Below are positions 61,701 to 64,000 of a stretch of DNA of 64,000 nt, one piece after another. This DNA is from Trichinella spiralis. Lineage: Eukaryota > Nematoda > Enoplea > Trichinellida > Trichinellidae. The position numbers and the translations under genes are program-made. The DNA is taken from the NCBI GenBank assembly GCA_000181795.3, contig CM012955.1:1033956-1097955 (forward strand). Reading direction: 5' to 3'. Position 1 is the first letter of the stretch. Every line of letters begins with the position of its first letter. The notes beneath the pieces are model-generated. The model made no database searches. It saw only the letters and a list, made by a program, of their open reading frames with translations, and was not told where the DNA came from.

Positions 61701-63485
61701 GTGAAAAAGAAGGAAACTTCGAATGAAGGCAAGAAAGTGAAGGATAAATTGAAAAAAGCAGGCGACAAGACTGCCGAAGGCAAGAAGAAGGGCGGTGGCC
61801 GAAAGACGGCAAAGAAAGATGGGAAGGAAGACGGTGCCACGGGCGGCACTTCAGGCGAAGGGCAAAAAGCGAAAAGTAGTAAAGCAGCTAAGAAGAAAGA
61901 TGTTATTAAGCCGGGCACCACGACCGGTGCCGCTGTGTCAAAAAAGAAGAAAAAGAAGACGCCGAAAAATGGCAATGGTGGTGGGGATGTTCAGGGTAGC
62001 AACAATGATGGCAACGATAATAATGACAAGCCAAAAAAGACCAAGAAAAAAGTAACGTTTGCGGATAGTCAGAAGGATGAGAAAAGTGATGTGAAGAAAA
62101 AGGGGGAAAAAAAGAAAAAGATTGCTGCTGCTGCTGCTGGGGCTAAGAAAAAAAGTGGGAAAAAATCGACAACAGCTAAAGTGAACAAGAAGAAGAAGAA
62201 ATCTGCCGTTACTTCTTCTACTGCCGCAAGTAACACTTCGACAACAACAACAGCTGCACCAAGTGCGAATAGTAGCTCAAATGGTGGTGGTTCAACTACG
62301 AGTAATGATAATAACTCAGGCAAAACGAACAAAAATACCTCCTCCACCAATACGAGCACCAGCTCAGGTAATACAGGTAAAGCAGCGTCGGATGCAAGTG
62401 GCGCCAAAGGAACCGACGGCGCGACTGGGAAAACAGCTGCGAATGGTGGTGCTTCACCGGCTGTTGTAGTCGGTAATAAGAACGTGAAAAATGGGTGTGA
62501 TAATAAGATTGTGAAGGCTGAGAACAAGAAAAATAAGAAGGAGAAGAAGAAGAAGGGCAAGAAAGTAGAAAATAAGAAAGGGAAAAAGGATCCCGGCAAA
62601 CGAAACACGGAGCTAAAAAGAGTGACTGTAGTCAATTTTAAAACTGGTGAACTGGGTATGAAATCGTTGAAGAAAAAGTCCAAAAGAGGAGGAGGCAATA
62701 AAGGCAAAGGGAAAAAGAAACGAATTGTGCCAAAAAAACAGCCAAAGCCGTCCTCTCAGCCATCGAAAGGCCAACGCAAAACGACCAACGTTGTTGTTCC
62801 GCAGAAAAAGGAACGAAATAATCCATTTAAAATATTGCAAAAATTCATACCCGATGAACTGAAAATCGGTAAGAAAATGGTGTTTAGTTATCTTTTTTTT
62901 TGCTTAAAATTATGTAAATGTTATTTGTTTTATTATTTATTTTTTTATGTTTTGCAGAATTTCCATCCATGTATGGCGATATGGATTTTAAAGATGTTAG
63001 TTTGAATATGTTGGAAAAAGAAGTGGACAGTGCTGCTGAAAATCCACAATTCGATCCGACCAAAGTGTTTATTTTTGAAGAAGAAGGTAAGTCTATGATT
63101 ATAATAATAATTATTAGTTAGTTAGTTTTTTGTTTTTTGAATTTGAATTTTGAAAATGATTTTTATTTCTTTCTTTCACTTTTCATTTTCCATTTCAACA
63201 GCGGTGGATATCGATTCGAGTGAACGAGTTGCTTGGTTGGAAAGTCAGATGCAATTGTTCAAGGCGAAATTTCGCGATGTTAACACGAAGATCAAGCAGG
63301 TTGAACGACTGCGTCGTCGAGCAGTGCGACTCTATCGCGCCAAAGACGTTCCCAGGCAAGTTCTTACAGTCGAGCAGTAGATTTTCAAATGAAATTTATT
63401 TTATATCATTTTGTTATATTTTTTAATCTCTGTTCATTATTTTTGTTCTAGTACTTCTGCTGGATCGTCCGAGATGGAAGTTTAA
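55781..63485 (+). CDS. ARID4: ARID4 (RBBP1-family) chromatin co-repressor
   Basis: Sin3/HDAC-associated chromatin protein. Thirteen exons: 55781-55798, 56312-56422, 57593-57746, 58770-58846, 59076-59154, 59224-59452, 59507-59586, 59653-60079, 60156-60255, 60330-62868, 62958-63086, 63202-63355, 63452-63485; in phase, 1376 aa (human ARID4A 1257). Order: Tudor-like N-terminus (SARFKGSFCQAIVKAI; DFDDGDEQTLRRHQLCL, residues 1-120), RBB1NT region (about 150-250), ARID (about 313-415: DHFVACLYKFMDERNTPINK to LTVKSVRVAYER), a 2.5-kb exon of 846 Lys/Ser/Asp/Gly-rich codons, and the C-terminal conserved helix (ERVAWLESQMQLFKAKFRDV). No chromobarrel is visible where vertebrate ARID4 has one. The six-codon first exon (MSKEKV) is the least certain part. 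The last intron appears to begin with GC. Confidence 0.9.
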
Positions 63486-64000
63486 TTTTCCCATTTCTCT
63501 ATACTTATTATTATCGCCAAAAATCTGTATCTCCCAATTCAATTCGTTTATCTATCGATACGCATCAGTATGTGACTGGTGGCCCTTTTTTTTTCTCCTT
63601 CTCTGTCTTAATCTTCTTTACCACGTACTATTTGATGACATTTCGTCAGATAGTAGTCTATAATTTATCTGTTTACGGTTTTATCGTTCCGAAATTTATT
63701 GTTGCTTTTCTTTGCGTTTTGACTTAATATGTTTCAGGCAAATTTTGAGCACATTTTTTACATTTGCTTAGATTTCCTTTTACATACTTAAAAAACGAGG
63801 AACAAAGAAGGGGGCGACTCAAATGAAGAACGAAGTTACTGTTATTCGTCTTCTTAGTATAGCTATTGATAGCATCACTATTTTTATTATTGATTTGTCT
63901 AGTTTTTATATCTTTTTCTTTAGAACGAAGAAACTCCCCCGCTTTATACCTTTCCGACACTTCAGCAATCTTATTTTTTTTCCTTTTCAGCTTATTTCGA
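63486..64000. other. ARID4 3' flank
   Basis: T-rich on the plus strand, consistent with 3' UTR and spacer. A minus-strand open frame at 63724-63960 shows no recognised similarity. The next gene, if any, begins outside the window. Confidence 0.5.

Noticed and set aside
60563-62707. Long minus-strand frames (up to 212 codons) opposite the ARID4 large exon
   Set aside because: They are the reverse complement of Lys/Asp/Ser-rich codons, giving artificial Phe/Leu/Pro-rich text; the plus frame links to conserved ARID4 exons in phase.

Overview
The window is AT-rich invertebrate nuclear DNA. It holds twelve recognisable, conserved animal genes, most cut by many short introns (about 95 introns resolved, commonly 50-200 nt, acceptors often TTTTTAG or TTTCAG). 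Beta-catenin, a CENP-A-type histone, Mediator MED17, ARID4 and a JAZF1-like zinc-finger protein place it in Metazoa. I cannot fix the phylum. Compact genes with T-rich acceptors would suit a nematode-like or other small ecdysozoan genome. The intact canonical beta-catenin argues against the chromadorean nematodes, which have split beta-catenins. No operon is evident, and no tRNA, rRNA, CRISPR, retroviral or Polinton-like feature was seen.

Layout: 1-2675 is a 1.3-kb unit repeated in tandem. 3550-7011 (-) is beta-catenin, 11 exons. 9204-10667 (-) is cytosolic aspartyl-tRNA synthetase in one exon. 13804-15590 (+) is an HDAC3-like class I deacetylase whose first exon was not found. 20702-25260 (+) is the nuclease-helicase DNA2, about 21 exons. 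It is convergent with 25622-26630 (-), a centromeric histone H3 (CENP-A) split over four small exons. 28361-28945 (+) is mitoribosomal protein mL43. 29497-30840 (+) is the JAZF1-like protein. 31666-36271 (-) is delta-1-pyrroline-5-carboxylate synthase (P5CS), 14 exons. 37060-38898 (-) is an unidentified four-TM membrane protein. 41139-43766 (-) is MED17, divergent from 44833-46134 (+), ANP32. 51921-52230 looks like one end of a decayed piggyBac-like DNA transposon. 52453-53203 (+) is the Fe-S scaffold ISCU, convergent with a small unidentified minus-strand gene at 53442-53706. 55781-63485 (+) is ARID4.

Exon models were built by hand. Reading phase closes across every junction of beta-catenin, CENP-A, JAZF1-like, P5CS, MED17, ANP32, ISCU and ARID4, and predicted lengths match the families (beta-catenin 785 aa, P5CS 781, MED17 652, ANP32 264, ISCU 157). 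Seven of the twelve recognised genes act on chromatin, transcription or DNA (HDAC3, DNA2, CENP-A, JAZF1-like, MED17, ANP32, ARID4). ARID4 and class I HDACs meet in Sin3-type complexes, but nothing in the sequence shows that this neighbourhood is functionally selected.

Most notable: the four-exon CENP-A; three GC-AG introns (two in P5CS, one in ARID4); an altered GSK3 relay in the beta-catenin degron; a Gly-to-Cys change beside a cluster-ligand Cys in ISCU; an ARID4 with no visible chromobarrel and an 846-codon lysine-rich exon; and a tandem repeat whose first copy carries a run of single-base insertions that looks like assembly error.
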